DNA of 64,000 nt from Microbacterium enclense (GTDB lineage: Bacteria; Actinomycetota; Actinomycetes; Actinomycetales; Microbacteriaceae), in assembly GCF_004022425.1 (NCBI RefSeq), contig NZ_RBZY01000008.1, positions 1-64,000 on the forward strand. The letters run 5' to 3'. Numbering within the stretch: position 1 is the first letter of the stretch; every line of letters begins with the position of its first letter. The position numbers and the translations under genes are program-made. Below the pieces are notes generated by a model. The model saw only the letters and a list, made by a program, of their open reading frames with translations, made no database searches and was not told where the DNA came from. Below are positions 35,147 through 44,887 of the stretch, piece after piece.

Positions 35147-36064
35147 ATGGAACGACAGCTGCGCCGCCTGGTGGTGCCGACGGCCGCGGGGCCGATCGTC
35201 GCGCACGCCGGCCGACGCTCCGCGAGCGCCGTCGCCACGGTGCTGCTGCACGGCGCCGCGGGGTCCTGGAGAACGTGGATGCCATTGCTCGGCGCGGCCG
35301 ATCGGCTCGGCATCCCGCTCGATGACGTCATCGCGATCGACCTGCCCGGGTGGGGCGAGTCGCCGGGTCCGGCCCCCTCCCCGGCGGAAGCGGCGGAGGC
35401 GGTGGTCGCGGTCGCCCGCGCCCTCGGGTATCCGCGGTGGCGCGTCGTCGGGCACTCGCTGGGCGCCGTGATCGCCCTCGACGTCGCGGCGCTGTTCCCG
35501 GCGCAGACCGTCGCCGTCGGCCTCGTCTCCCCCACCGGCGCCGCGGTGCGCGCGGTGATGCGGCGACCGCTCACAGGGTGGACCGCCCTTCCCGCCTTCG
35601 GCGGCATGGTCGGGGCGATGGGGATCCTCCGGGGCCTCGGTCCCCTCGCGCGGCCGCTCCTGCGCTCACTTCGCCGCATCGGCGCGCTGCGGGTGTTCGC
35701 GCGGCCGCTGTTCCGGCATCCGGACCGCGTGGATCCCGAGGTCTCGGACGCGCTGGCAGATGAAATCCGCCCATCGGCATTCCTCTCGGCGGCGCACGCC
35801 GCCCGCGCCCACGACGACGCCGTCTGGAAGCGGATCACCGCGCCGGTCCGGGCCGTGCGCGGTCGCCATGACGTCTTCGCCGGGCGTCAGGACGCACGCG
35901 ACGCCCGCCGCCGCATCCCCGGCTACCGCGAAACGGTGCTCGACGACAGCGGCCACTTCGCCCACGTCGAGCAGGCCTATGAGACGCTCCGCGCTCTGCG
36001 CGACGTCTGGACCGCCGAGCCCGACCGCCGATCGAACGCGACGCGTGACCGCCAGCCGACCTGA
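35147..36064 (+). CDS. alpha/beta-hydrolase
   Basis: 305 residues. LLHGAAGSWRTWMPLL holds the oxyanion HG, VGHSLGAVIAL the nucleophilic Ser, RGRHDVFAG the acid and SGHFAHVE the His, a complete triad. DVIAIDLPGWGESPGPAPS is typical. A lid of about 90 residues, Arg-rich, follows the nucleophile. Esterase or related hydrolase of unknown substrate. Start is uncertain: the ATG has AGAGG too close, and no better binding site is seen. Convergent with tsaE, with only a three-base gap. Confidence 0.82.
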   Translation: MERQLRRLVVPTAAGPIVAHAGRRSASAVATVLLHGAAGSWRTWMPLLGAADRLGIPLDDVIAIDLPGWGESPGPAPSPAEAAEAVVAVARALGYPRWRVVGHSLGAVIALDVAALFPAQTVAVGLVSPTGAAVRAVMRRPLTGWTALPAFGGMVGAMGILRGLGPLARPLLRSLRRIGALRVFARPLFRHPDRVDPEVSDALADEIRPSAFLSAAHAARAHDDAVWKRITAPVRAVRGRHDVFAGRQDARDARRRIPGYRETVLDDSGHFAHVEQAYETLRALRDVWTAEPDRRSNATRDRQPT

Positions 36065-36067
36065 GCC

Positions 36068-36571
36068 TCACGGCCTCCGCGAGACCGTCACCGTCCGCGG
36101 AGCATCCGCGTCCAGGTCCAGGGTGTGCGGGGCGATCTCGCCGCACGCGTTGTCGACGCCTCGTCCGCCGGTCTGGCGGGAGATCTCGATCTCCCACCAG
36201 CCGTCGGCGAGGTGGTCGGCGACGCCGCGGCCCCATTCCACGATCACGACCGAGTGCTCCACGTCGATGTCGAGGTCGTCGAGTTCGACGGCGGCCCCGA
36301 GCCGGTAGGCATCCACGTGCACGAGAGGAGAGCCACCCACGAGCGACGGATGCGTCCGCGCGATCACGAACGTCGGACTCTGGACCGGACCCCGGATGCC
36401 GAGCCCCTCGCCGATCCCGCGGGTCAAGGTCGTCTTGCCTGCGCCGAGCGGACCGGTGAGCACGACCACGTCGCCCGGCTCGAGGGCGCGGCCGAGCGCG
36501 CGCCCGAGCTGCTCCATGTCCGCGGGGCCGGCGACCTCGCGCTCGCCCAGCAACTCGTCGGGAACGCTCAC
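36068..36571 (-). CDS. tsaE: tRNA threonylcarbamoyladenosine biosynthesis ATPase TsaE
   Basis: 167 residues. Walker A LTGPLGAGKTTLTRGIGEGLG, then VQSPTFVIARTHP with the conserved SPTF, and HVDAYRLG and EWGRGVADHL as further TsaE motifs. Regulates the TsaB-TsaD complex through ATP hydrolysis. Its start overlaps the end of alr by four bases. The acpS-alr-tsaE order is the usual actinobacterial one. Confidence 0.95.
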   Translation of the reverse strand: MSVPDELLGEREVAGPADMEQLGRALGRALEPGDVVVLTGPLGAGKTTLTRGIGEGLGIRGPVQSPTFVIARTHPSLVGGSPLVHVDAYRLGAAVELDDLDIDVEHSVVIVEWGRGVADHLADGWWEIEISRQTGGRGVDNACGEIAPHTLDLDADAPRTVTVSRRP

Positions 36572-37689
36572 GCGCCCACCTCCCGTCGCGGCACGCGCGC
36601 ACCGATCCGCGTCACGATCTCGTAGTCGATGGTGTCGGCGGCATCCGCCCAGTCCCTCGCCGACGGCACGCCGAGTGTCGGGTCGCCGAACAGCACCGCC
36701 TCGTCACCGACGGCGACGGGGTGATCGCCGACATCGACGACGAACTGGTCCATGGCGATGCGGCCCGCGACCGTGAAGCGGCGGCCGTTGATCGTCACCG
36801 GGCCGCGGCCCGACGCCTGCCGCGGCACGCCGTCCGCGTACCCGAGGGGGACGAGCGCCAACGTGGTGTCGGTCTCCGTGCGGTACGCGTAACCGTACGA
36901 GACGCCGGTGCCGGCGGGCACACGACGGACCGCGGCGACGGCACCGCGCAGCGTCATCGCGGGACGAAGGCCCAGGTCGGCCGAGGACCGGTCGTGAAAC
37001 GGCGAGATGCCGTAGATCCCGATGCCGATGCGCACCGCGTTCAACCGCGCCTCGGGCAGGGCGATCGCGGCGTGGGTCGCCGCGATGTGCCGGAGCGGCG
37101 GGTTCAGCCCGGCGGCCGCCGCGAGCACGACGCCCTCCGCGAACTTCGCCAGAGCGGCGCGGTCGTCAGCCTCGCTCGTGTTCGACAGGTGCGAGAAGAG
37201 CCCGACGACCCGCAGGCGCCCGATGCGCTCGAGACGCGCGGCCTCGGAGAACACGACGCGCCAGTCCGCGGGCGCGATGCCGTTGCGCGACAGGCCCGTC
37301 TCGATCTTCAGGTGCACCGCCGCGGGCCGGTCGCCCTGCGCCCCCTCCCCCGCTCGCAGCAGCTGGTCGATGTCGGAGATACCCAGCTCGATGTCCTCGC
37401 GGACGGCCTCGGCGAACGACGCTCCGGGGGCGTGCAGCCACGCGAAGAGCGGTGCGCGGATACCCCGTCGCCGCAGGGCCAGCGCTTCGTCGATGTCGGA
37501 GACCCCGATGCGGGTCGCCCCACCGCGGAGCGCCGCGATAGCCGCACGGTGCGCGCCGTGCCCGTACCCCTCGGCCTTGACGACCGCGATGACCTCGACG
37601 CCGGTCAGGCGGCGCAGGTGCCGTACGTTCTCGGCGATCGCGTCGACGTCGATCAGCGCTTCGCGCAGAACTCCGGATGCCATCCTCAT
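36568..37689 (-). CDS. alr: alanine racemase
   Basis: 373 residues. EVIAVVKAEGYGHGAHRAA contains the PLP lysine (K in VKAEGYGHG) at about residue 35; AVRIGIGIYGISP and TGVSYGYAYRTE with the catalytic Tyr, and NGRRFTVAGRIAMDQFVVDVGD, all match Alr. Makes D-alanine for peptidoglycan. Start at the ATG following GGAGGG; it overlaps the acpS stop as ATGA. The Shine-Dalgarno decides this start over the ATG two codons later. Confidence 0.97.
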   Translation of the reverse strand: MRMASGVLREALIDVDAIAENVRHLRRLTGVEVIAVVKAEGYGHGAHRAAIAALRGGATRIGVSDIDEALALRRRGIRAPLFAWLHAPGASFAEAVREDIELGISDIDQLLRAGEGAQGDRPAAVHLKIETGLSRNGIAPADWRVVFSEAARLERIGRLRVVGLFSHLSNTSEADDRAALAKFAEGVVLAAAAGLNPPLRHIAATHAAIALPEARLNAVRIGIGIYGISPFHDRSSADLGLRPAMTLRGAVAAVRRVPAGTGVSYGYAYRTETDTTLALVPLGYADGVPRQASGRGPVTINGRRFTVAGRIAMDQFVVDVGDHPVAVGDEAVLFGDPTLGVPSARDWADAADTIDYEIVTRIGARVPRREVGA

Positions 37690-38069
37690 GCGACGCCCTC
37701 CCGGGTCGGTCCGGTCGGCCCGGCTTCCGCGATGACGTAGGCGGTGGCGAGCGCCGCGTCGTGCGACATGGACAGGTGCAGCGTCGTGATCCCGCGCGCG
37801 GCCACCGTCGCGGCGGTATCCCCGCTCAGGGTGAAAGTCGGGCGCCCCGAGGGCTCGGGCGTCACCTCGATATCCGTCCAGTACACCCCGTCGGATCCCC
37901 CGAGTGCCTTGATCAGCGCCTCTTTCGCGGCGTAGCGGGCGGCGAGCGAGCGGGGCTTGAGCAGCCGCTCCGCCGGCGCGAACAGCCGGGCGAGCAGCCG
38001 CGGGGTCCGCGCGAGCTGCTGCTCGAAGCGCGGTACGTCGACCAGGTCGACGCCGATTCCGACGATCAT
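37686..38069 (-). CDS. acpS: holo-[acyl-carrier-protein] synthase
   Basis: 127 residues. MIVGIGVDLVDVPRFE is the diagnostic N-terminus with the metal-binding Asp; RYAAKEALIKALGGSDGVYWTDIEV carries the conserved AAKEA-KAL motif and Glu; LHLSMSHDAALATAYVIAE closes the fold. Transfers phosphopantetheine from CoA to ACP. Strong GGGAGGG before the ATG. First gene of acpS-alr-tsaE. The 301 bases upstream contain palindromic repeat copies and the glmS terminator but no gene. Confidence 0.96.
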   Translation of the reverse strand: MIVGIGVDLVDVPRFEQQLARTPRLLARLFAPAERLLKPRSLAARYAAKEALIKALGGSDGVYWTDIEVTPEPSGRPTFTLSGDTAATVAARGITTLHLSMSHDAALATAYVIAEAGPTGPTREGVA

Positions 38070-38136
38070 GCGCCCTCCCTGTCTGGCATCCTGTCCATTC
38101 TGCCGTGACGACGGTGTCCGGGCCGCGCGCCGTCCC

Positions 38137-38311
38137 ACGCGCACGACTCCGGCAGATCCCACCGGCCTCGGCCGATCGGCATCCCACCCCGCGCCGTCTT
38201 CCTGAGTTGTGCGGGACTCCCCGGCAGCGCCGATGCACCGGCACAACTCCTGCGGCACCGGCCGCCAAAGCCACATCACGGCATTCCCCCGTCGAGAATG
38301 CCGGAGTTGTT
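38137..38311. repeat. palindromic intergenic repeat, copies B and C
   Basis: Four half-sites related to GCACAACTCCGGCAG, in inverted pairs: one at about 38141-38155 facing GAGTTGTGC at about 38204-38213, and a second with GCACAACTCC at 38241-38250 facing GGAGTTGT at 38303-38310. Related to the element at 35038-35110. No open frame here; the region is 301 bases between acpS and glmS. Confidence 0.6.
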
Positions 38312-38327
38312 CGGCGCGCAAAAGAAA

Positions 38328-38356
38328 GGGGCCGGATGCCAGTGGCATCCGGCCCC
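38328..38356 (-). terminator. rho-independent terminator of glmS
   Basis: Perfect 13-bp stem built on GGATGCC/GGCATCC with a 3-base loop; on the minus strand it is followed by TTTCTTTT, a genuine U-tract. It begins 15 bases after the glmS stop. Confidence 0.93.
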
Positions 38357-38370
38357 GAAAACGTCCGGTC

Positions 38371-40221
38371 TTACTCGACCGTCACCGACTTCGCGAGGTT
38401 GCGCGGCTGGTCGACATCCAGGCCCTTGGCCTCGGCGAGGCCCATGGCGAAGATGTGCAGCGGCACGACGGCCAGGAGCGGCTCGAACATCGGAGCGGCG
38501 AGCGGGATGCGCAGAACCTCGTCGGCCGCCGGAAGAACGGCCGCATCCCCCTCTTCGGCGATCGCGATGACGCGGGCGCCGCGGGCGCGGATCTCCTCGA
38601 TGTTGGACACGACCTTCTTGTGCATCTCCGCGGAACCGCGCGGCGAGGGCACCACGACGAACACCGGCTGACCGGGCTCGATCAGGGCGATGGGACCGTG
38701 CTTGAGCTCGCCGGCGGCGAAGCCCTCGGCGTGGATGTACGCGAGCTCCTTGAGCTTGAGCGCACCCTCGAGCGCGATCGGGTACCCGACGTTTCGGCCC
38801 AGGAACAGCACCGAACGGGTGTCGGCCATCCAGTGCGCGAGCTGCTCGATCCGCGCCTGCTCGGTCTCGAGCACGCGAGCGATCTTGCCGGGGACGGCCT
38901 CGAGCTCCGTCACGGCCTCGACGGCGACGACGGGGTCGACCGCGCCGCGCACGCGACCGACGTGCAGCGCCAGCAGGTAGATCGCCGTGATCTGCGCGAC
39001 GAACGCCTTCGTCGAGGCGACGGCGACCTCGGGCCCGGCGTGCGTGTAGACGATGGCATCCGACTCGCGCGGGATCGTCGCCCCTTGCGTGTTGCAGATC
39101 GACAGCGTCTTGGCTCCGCGCGAGCGCGCGTACTTCACGGCCATGAGCGTGTCCATCGTCTCGCCGGACTGACTGATCGAGACGACGAGGGTGCGGGGCG
39201 AGAGCACCGGATCGCGGTAGCGGAACTCGTGCGCGAGCTCCACGTCGACCGGAACCCGCGTCCAGGTCTCGAGCGCGTATTTGCCCACCATGCCGGCGTA
39301 CGCGGCGGTGCCGCACGCGATGACGAGGATGCGATCGATGTCGGCGAGGAACGCGTCCATCCCGTCGAGCTCGGGGATCTCGACGCGACCCTCGTGGATG
39401 CGACCGCGGATGGTGTTGGCGACCGCCTCGGGCTCCTCCGAGACCTCCTTCGCCATGAACGACGACCAGCCGCCCTTCTCGGCGGCGGAGGCGTCCCACG
39501 TGACCTCGAAGGCCTCGACCTCGACGGGAGCACCGGAGAAGTCGGTCACCTCGACGCCCTCGGGCGTGATCGCGACGATCTCGTCCTGACCGATCGCGAG
39601 TGCCTTGCGCGTGTGCTCCACGAAGGCCGCGACGTCGGAGCCGAGGAAGTTCTCGCCCTCGCCGAGGCCGATGACCAGCGGCGAATTGCGGCGGGCGCCG
39701 ACGACGAGGCCCGGGTGGTCCTCGTGCATCGCGAGCAGCGTGTACGCGCCCTCCAGCCGCGACACCACGGCGCGGAACGCCGCGACGAGGTCGCCGGTCC
39801 GAACGTACTCGCGGCCGATCATGGCGGCCGCGACCTCGGTGTCGGTCTCGCTGTGGAAGGCCACGCCCTCGCCGACCAGCTCGCTCTTGAGCTCGGCGAA
39901 GTTCTCGATGATCCCGTTGTGGATGACGGCGAGCTTGTCGTCATCCGCGAGGTGCGGGTGCGCGTTGGCATCCGTCGGGCCGCCGTGCGTCGCCCAGCGC
40001 GTGTGCCCGATCCCCGTCGTGCCGTCGGCGAGGGGCGTGGATGCCAGATCGTCACGCAACACGGCGAGCTTGCCCGCCCGCTTGCGCATGCCCAGGCCCC
40101 CGTCGCCGTCGATGACGGCGATGCCGGCGGAGTCGTACCCCCGGTACTCCAGCCGCGACAGACCGGCCAGCAGGATGTCCTGGCTCTGCCGAGGACCCAC
40201 GTATCCGATGATTCCGCACAT
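38371..40221 (-). CDS. glmS: glutamine-fructose-6-phosphate aminotransferase (isomerising)
   Basis: 616 residues. Catalytic C2 in MCGIIGYVG, the glutaminase domain through about residue 230, then two SIS domains with SISQSGETMDT and the C-terminal AKSVTVE that enters the active site. Makes glucosamine 6-phosphate for cell wall synthesis. No glmS ribozyme is visible upstream. ATG close after GGAGG, with TAGACT eight bases before the ATG. Located with coaA and glmM in a conserved block. Confidence 0.97.
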   Translation of the reverse strand: MCGIIGYVGPRQSQDILLAGLSRLEYRGYDSAGIAVIDGDGGLGMRKRAGKLAVLRDDLASTPLADGTTGIGHTRWATHGGPTDANAHPHLADDDKLAVIHNGIIENFAELKSELVGEGVAFHSETDTEVAAAMIGREYVRTGDLVAAFRAVVSRLEGAYTLLAMHEDHPGLVVGARRNSPLVIGLGEGENFLGSDVAAFVEHTRKALAIGQDEIVAITPEGVEVTDFSGAPVEVEAFEVTWDASAAEKGGWSSFMAKEVSEEPEAVANTIRGRIHEGRVEIPELDGMDAFLADIDRILVIACGTAAYAGMVGKYALETWTRVPVDVELAHEFRYRDPVLSPRTLVVSISQSGETMDTLMAVKYARSRGAKTLSICNTQGATIPRESDAIVYTHAGPEVAVASTKAFVAQITAIYLLALHVGRVRGAVDPVVAVEAVTELEAVPGKIARVLETEQARIEQLAHWMADTRSVLFLGRNVGYPIALEGALKLKELAYIHAEGFAAGELKHGPIALIEPGQPVFVVVPSPRGSAEMHKKVVSNIEEIRARGARVIAIAEEGDAAVLPAADEVLRIPLAAPMFEPLLAVVPLHIFAMGLAEAKGLDVDQPRNLAKSVTVE

Positions 40222-40274
40222 AGCCTCCGAGTCTACGGGGCGACGCCTGGGGGAACCCCCGGCAGGCCGGCGGG

Positions 40275-41228
40275 TCAGAGCTTGCGCAGGAGCACCGATT
40301 CGACCGTGTGGTCCGCGCCCTTCTGCAGCACCAGCTTGGCCCGGTGACGGGTGGGCAGAACGTTCTCCTCGAGATTGGGCAGGTTGATCTCGCGCCAGAA
40401 CCCGAGCGCGCGCGACACCGCCTCCTCGTCGCTGATGTCCGCGAAGACGCGGAAGAACGACGTCGGGTTGGTGAAGGCGTTGTCCCGCAACGCCAGGAAG
40501 CGATCGACGTACCAGCGCTCGATGTGGGCCGCATCGGCATCCACGTAGATCGAGAAGTCGAACAGGTCGCTGACCGCGACGTCGTTGGGCGTGGGCGGGG
40601 GCTGCAGCACATTGAGCCCCTCGACGATGACGACGTCGGGGCGGTGCACCGTGACGTGCGCGTCGGGCATGATGTCGTACCGCACGTGCGAGTAGAACGG
40701 TGCCCGCACCTCCTCCGCACCGGACTTCACCTCGCTCAGGAACTCCACCAGGGCGCGGCGGTCGTACGACTCGGGGAAGCCCTTCCGGTCCATCAGGCCG
40801 CGGCGCTCGAGTTCGGCGTTCGGGTAGAGGAAGCCGTCCGTGGTCACGAGCTCGACGCGCGGGGTGTCGGGCCAGCGGCTCATCAACTCGCGCAGGAGGC
40901 GCGCGATCGTGGACTTCCCCACCGCGACGGAGCCCGCGACCCCGATGACGAAGGGGGTCGTGGCATCCGATTCGCCCAGGAACTCGCTCGTGTCGGCGCC
41001 GAGGCGTCGGGTGGCGCGGGCATACAGGCTGAGCAGCCGGCTGAGCGGCAGGTACACCTCGGCGACCTCGCGCAGGTCGAGCCGGTCACCGATTCCTCGC
41101 AGCTGCACGACCTCGGTCTCGGTGAGGGGCTGCTCGATGCCCCCGGCCAACCGGGCCCACTCGGCACGATCGATCTGGCGGTAGGGGCTCAGCGACGGTG
41201 CGGGAGCGGCGGTCTCAGCGGCGGACAC
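40275..41228 (-). CDS. coaA: pantothenate kinase (type I)
   Basis: 317 residues. P-loop [17 protein letters not shown] (about residues 97-113), [16 protein letters not shown] and KGFPESYD, all CoaA type I marks, and NVLQPPP with DFSIYVDAD later. Phosphorylates pantothenate, the first step of CoA synthesis, in the cytoplasm. GTG start six bases after TAGCAT on the minus strand; the promoter overlaps that of the divergent Ppx gene, whose -10 is only about 16 bases away. Confidence 0.96.
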   Translation of the reverse strand: MSAAETAAPAPSLSPYRQIDRAEWARLAGGIEQPLTETEVVQLRGIGDRLDLREVAEVYLPLSRLLSLYARATRRLGADTSEFLGESDATTPFVIGVAGSVAVGKSTIARLLRELMSRWPDTPRVELVTTDGFLYPNAELERRGLMDRKGFPESYDRRALVEFLSEVKSGAEEVRAPFYSHVRYDIMPDAHVTVHRPDVVIVEGLNVLQPPPTPNDVAVSDLFDFSIYVDADAAHIERWYVDRFLALRDNAFTNPTSFFRVFADISDEEAVSRALGFWREINLPNLEENVLPTRHRAKLVLQKGADHTVESVLLRKL

Positions 41229-41267
41229 CCGCCCATGCTACCCGTGAGCCCCCAGTACGCTCGGAGC

Positions 41268-42197
41268 GTGCGACTCGGCGTTCTCGACATCGGTTCCAAC
41301 ACCGTCCACCTGCTGGTCGCGAATGCGCGCGCCGGTGGTCGGCCCACCGCGACGACGTCGCACCGCTCGGTGCTGCGTCTCATGCGCTACCTCGAACCCG
41401 ACGGCTCGATCTCGCCCGAGGGGGTGACGGGCCTCGTGGATGCCGTGACCCAGGCGTGCGAGAGGGCGCGCGCGGAGGGCGTCGACGAACTGCTGGCCAC
41501 CGCGACCTCCGCGGTCCGGGAGGCGACCAACGGCGAAGAGGTCATCGCCCGCATCGAGGACGTCCTGGGCCAGCCCCTGCAGGTGCTGGGTGGCGAAACC
41601 GAGGCGCGGTACACGTTCCTCGCGGTCCGCCGCTGGTTCGGCTGGTCGGCCGGACAGATCCTGCTGTTCGACATCGGTGGCGGGTCGCTCGAGATCGCGG
41701 GTGGCGCCGACGAACTGCCCGAGCTCGCCGAGTCGGTGCCGCTGGGCGCCGGCCGCTCGACCGTGCAGTTCCTCCCGCACGACCCGCCCAGCGAGGACGA
41801 GATCGACGCGCTGCGTCGGCACGCGGCATCCGTCCTCGCCCCCGTCGCCGAACGATTCGCCACTCTTCCGCGCCCGGATCACGTGATCGGGTCGTCGAAG
41901 GCGATCCGCTCGCTCGCGAAGCTCGCCGGCTACCCCGTGCCCGGTTGGTCGGGCATCGACCGCATGGTGCTGCCCCGCAGGGAGCTGAAGGACTGGATCC
42001 CGCGCCTCGCGCGCATCCCCGCGGACGCCCGCGAGGCGCTGCCCGGGATCACCGCCGACCGCACGTTCCAGATCGTCGCCGCCGCGGTCGTGGTCGAGCG
42101 GGCCATGAAGGCGATGGACGTCGACGAGCTCGAGGTCTCGCCGTGGGCTCTGCGCGAGGGAGTACTGCTGCGCTACATCGAGTCGCTGGAGTTCTGA
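41268..42197 (+). CDS. Ppx/GppA-family exopolyphosphatase
   Basis: 309 residues. LGVLDIGSNTVHLLVANA is the N-terminal phosphate-binding motif, ATATSAVREATNGEEV and LLFDIGGGSLEI are the remaining ASKHA signatures. Hydrolyses polyphosphate or pppGpp in this family; two short-form paralogues are usual in actinobacteria. GTG start exactly six bases after TACGCT (41256-41261), leaderless. Divergent from coaA, with 39 bases between the two starts. Confidence 0.92.
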   Translation: MRLGVLDIGSNTVHLLVANARAGGRPTATTSHRSVLRLMRYLEPDGSISPEGVTGLVDAVTQACERARAEGVDELLATATSAVREATNGEEVIARIEDVLGQPLQVLGGETEARYTFLAVRRWFGWSAGQILLFDIGGGSLEIAGGADELPELAESVPLGAGRSTVQFLPHDPPSEDEIDALRRHAASVLAPVAERFATLPRPDHVIGSSKAIRSLAKLAGYPVPGWSGIDRMVLPRRELKDWIPRLARIPADAREALPGITADRTFQIVAAAVVVERAMKAMDVDELEVSPWALREGVLLRYIESLEF

Positions 42198-42269
42198 CCC
42201 ACCTCACTGCCGCGACCGCAGCATCCTCTGGCTTGGGGCGCGTTCCGGCGTTCCGAACCGCAGCGCGCG

Positions 42270-43625
42270 TCAGAGCGCGAGGCGCTCGCGCACGACCTCG
42301 GACAGACGGTCGGCGTGGGTGCGGGCGACGTCCTCGGACGCGGCCTCGACCATGACCCGCACCAGAGGCTCGGTGCCGGAGGCGCGCAGCAGCACACGGC
42401 CGGAGTCGCCCAGGTCGGCCTCCGCCGCGCGGACCGCCTCCTGCACGACGTCGTCGGACACGCGGTCGCGATCGACACCGCGGACGTTCACGAGCACCTG
42501 CGGGTACACGGTCATGATCGCGGCGAGCTCGGCCATCGTCTTGTTCTGCCGGGCCATCTCGGCCACGATGTGCAGACCCGTGAGGAGCCCGTCGCCGGTC
42601 GTGGCGAACTCGCTCATGATGACGTGGCCGGACTGCTCACCGCCGAGCGAGTACCCGCCCTCGTTCATCGCCTCGAGCACGTAGCGGTCGCCTACGGCCG
42701 TCTGCTTCACCTGGATGCCGTGCTCCGCCATCGCGCGATGCAGTCCGAGGTTGCTCATGACGGTCGCGACGAGGGTGTCGTGCGCCAGCGCTCCGCGTTC
42801 CTTCATCGCCACGGCCAGGATCGCCATGATCTGATCGCCGTCGACGACAGTGCCCTCGGCATCCACCGCGAGGCATCGGTCGGCGTCGCCGTCGTGGGCG
42901 ATGCCGACGTCGGCCCCCAGGCGCACCACGGCTTCGGCGAGCACGTCGAGGTGCGTCGAACCGACGCCGTCGTTGATATTCAGCCCGTCGGGGTCGGCAC
43001 CGATCACCGTCACCGTCGCACCGGCGTCACGGAACGTCTCGGGGGAGACTCCCGCGGCGGCGCCGTGCGCGCAGTCGAGGACGACATGGATGCCGTCGAG
43101 CCGGTGCGGAAGCGAGCCGAGCAGGTGCACGACGTACCGGTCTTCCGCGTCGGCGAAGCGACGGATGCGTCCGACACCCGCGCCGGTGGGCTGCAGCCGC
43201 TCCCACTCGAGGGCGCGCTCGATGCGCTCCTCGACGATGTCGGGAAGCTTGGTGCCCCCGCGGGCGAAGATCTTGATTCCGTTGTCGGGAGCGGGGTTGT
43301 GAGACGCGGAGACCATGACGCCGAAGTCGGCGTCACGGTCGGCGATGAGGAACGCCGTCGCCGGGGTCGGGATGACGCCGGCGTCGAGCACATCCACGCC
43401 CGACGAGGCCAGGCCCGCGGCGACCGCCGCCGACAGGAACTCGCCCGAGACCCGTGGATCGCGCGCGACGACAGCGGTGAGGCGGCGGCCTTCGGCCTTC
43501 CGCGCCTCCGCCGAACGGCCCTGGCCCAGGACGACCGCGGTCGCCTGGGCCAGGTGCAGCGCAAGTTCGGCGGTGAGGAGGCCGTTGGCCAGCCCCCGCA
43601 CCCCGTCCGTGCCGAAGAGAGGCAT
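42270..43625 (-). CDS. glmM: phosphoglucosamine mutase
   Basis: 451 residues. [11 protein letters not shown] at the N-terminus, the phosphoserine S107 in [12 protein letters not shown], metal-binding DGDADRC, and GEQSGHVI for sugar recognition. Converts glucosamine 6-phosphate to glucosamine 1-phosphate, feeding UDP-GlcNAc. Follows rpsI with a 14-base gap, the usual order rplM-rpsI-glmM. Confidence 0.97.
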   Translation of the reverse strand: MPLFGTDGVRGLANGLLTAELALHLAQATAVVLGQGRSAEARKAEGRRLTAVVARDPRVSGEFLSAAVAAGLASSGVDVLDAGVIPTPATAFLIADRDADFGVMVSASHNPAPDNGIKIFARGGTKLPDIVEERIERALEWERLQPTGAGVGRIRRFADAEDRYVVHLLGSLPHRLDGIHVVLDCAHGAAAGVSPETFRDAGATVTVIGADPDGLNINDGVGSTHLDVLAEAVVRLGADVGIAHDGDADRCLAVDAEGTVVDGDQIMAILAVAMKERGALAHDTLVATVMSNLGLHRAMAEHGIQVKQTAVGDRYVLEAMNEGGYSLGGEQSGHVIMSEFATTGDGLLTGLHIVAEMARQNKTMAELAAIMTVYPQVLVNVRGVDRDRVSDDVVQEAVRAAEADLGDSGRVLLRASGTEPLVRVMVEAASEDVARTHADRLSEVVRERLAL

Positions 43626-43639
43626 CCGGAGCGTCGAAC

Positions 43640-44110
43640 TCAGCGCTTGGAGTACTGAGGCGCCTTACGGGCCTTCTTGAGACCGGCCTTCTTGCGCTCC
43701 TTGACGCGGGCGTCGCGCGAGAGGAAGCCGGCCTTCTTCAGACCCGGGCGGTTGTTCTCGGCGTCGATCTCGTTGAGCGCGCGAGCGATGCCGAGCCGCA
43801 GCGCACCGGCCTGGCCCGAGGGGCCGCCGCCGGAGATGCGGGCGATGACGTCGTAGGCGCCAGCGAGCTCGAGAACCGTGAACGGGTCGTTGATGAGCTG
43901 CTGGTGGAGCTTGTTCGGGAAGTAGTCCTCGATCGTGCGGCCGTTGACCGTGATCGTGCCGGAGCCGGGGACCAGACGCACGCGGGCGATGGCCTGCTTG
44001 CGGCGGCCGACGGCCCCGCCCGGGACCGAGAGCACGGGGCGCTCGGTGGCGACGGCGGTCTGCTCGGCCGGCGTCTCGGTGCTGTAGTTGCTGGGGTCGA
44101 TGTTCGACAC
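43640..44110 (-). CDS. rpsI: ribosomal protein uS9
   Basis: 156 residues. An acidic/Thr-rich N-terminal extension of about 30 residues precedes [25 protein letters not shown], the uS9 core. The end [29 protein letters not shown] reaches the P-site tRNA. Part of the small subunit. The N-terminal extension is common in actinobacteria. 24 bases downstream of rplM. Confidence 0.97.
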   Translation of the reverse strand: MSNIDPSNYSTETPAEQTAVATERPVLSVPGGAVGRRKQAIARVRLVPGSGTITVNGRTIEDYFPNKLHQQLINDPFTVLELAGAYDVIARISGGGPSGQAGALRLGIARALNEIDAENNRPGLKKAGFLSRDARVKERKKAGLKKARKAPQYSKR

Positions 44111-44134
44111 TGTTTCGTCCTTATCCGGCGGCGC

Positions 44135-44581
44135 TTACTGGGCGACCTGGTCGAAGGTGTACGCGGTGGGCTGCTGGGCACCGTGGGGGTGCTCGGCGCC
44201 GCGGTAGACCTTGAGCTTCTTGAGCTGGGCCGCGCCGAGGCTGTTCTTGGGCAGCATGCCGCGGATGGCCTTCTCGACCGCGCGGACGGGGTTCTTCTCG
44301 AGGAGTTCCTCGTAGCTGACCGACTTGAGGCCGCCCGGGTAGCCCGAGTGGCGGTAGGCCATCTTCTTCTGGAGCTTCTGACCCGTGAGCGCGACCTTTT
44401 CGGCGTTGATCACGATGACGAAGTCACCCGAGTCGATGTGGTTGGCGAAGGTCGCCTTGTGCTTGCCGCGGAGGAGGGCCGCCGCGTGCGAGGCCAGGCG
44501 GCCGAGGACGACGTCGGTGGCGTCGATAACGACCCACTCGCGCGTGACCTCTGCGGCCTTGGGGGTGAAAGTGCGCGTCAC
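44135..44581 (-). CDS. rplM: ribosomal protein uL13
   Basis: 148 residues. [29 protein letters not shown] is the uL13 N-terminus, and [15 protein letters not shown] the C-terminal signature. Large subunit assembly protein. GTG start; upstream of it is a leader of about 138 bases. First gene of rplM-rpsI-glmM. Confidence 0.96.
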   Translation of the reverse strand: MTRTFTPKAAEVTREWVVIDATDVVLGRLASHAAALLRGKHKATFANHIDSGDFVIVINAEKVALTGQKLQKKMAYRHSGYPGGLKSVSYEELLEKNPVRAVEKAIRGMLPKNSLGAAQLKKLKVYRGAEHPHGAQQPTAYTFDQVAQ

Positions 44582-44746
44582 AGTAGTGCTGCTTTCTTGA
44601 TCGAACGGAGGAGTTCGTGAATCCCGCTCCGGTGGTCGGTTCTCCGGTCGATGGCCGGGCAACTGGGCCGGTGGAGGGCTCACGTTCGGGCAACCCGCTC
44701 GCAGTGAGGCGGGCACCAAAGGGTTAGCTTACGGCATCCGGATGCC
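44582..44746 (-). promoter_or_regulatory. rplM promoter and mRNA leader
   Basis: On the minus strand TAAGCT (44726-44731) is a good -10, giving a leader of about 138 bases before the rplM GTG with at least one GC-rich hairpin (CCCGC/GCGGG near 44695-44715). Just upstream is a perfect 14-base palindrome GGCATCCGGATGCC at 44733-44746, the genome signature motif in tandem inverted form. Ribosomal protein leaders often mediate autoregulation; no known leader class was recognised. The rest of this 306-base gap, to 44887, holds the terminator of the hydrolase. Confidence 0.5.
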
Positions 44747-44803
44747 ACGACCAAACATGGCCGCGCTCCTCGCGACCGGTCGCGTCCTGCCTCCGGGACG
44801 CAA

Positions 44804-44838
44804 CCGTGCCCCCGGCGCCGGTGGAGTCGGGGGCACGG
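44804..44838 (-). terminator. terminator of the alpha/beta-hydrolase gene at 44888
   Basis: Perfect 11-bp stem CCGTGCCCCCG/CGGGGGCACGG with a 13-base loop, about 50 bases past the stop codon on the minus strand. Confidence 0.65.
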
Positions 44839-44887
44839 AACACGCCCTCCGCGGGATCGCGGGCGAGGTCGAGGGCGCGGTGAGGCG

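Noticed and set aside
40222-40274. glmS ribozyme
   Set aside because: The gap to coaA is only 53 bases and has none of the ribozyme core.
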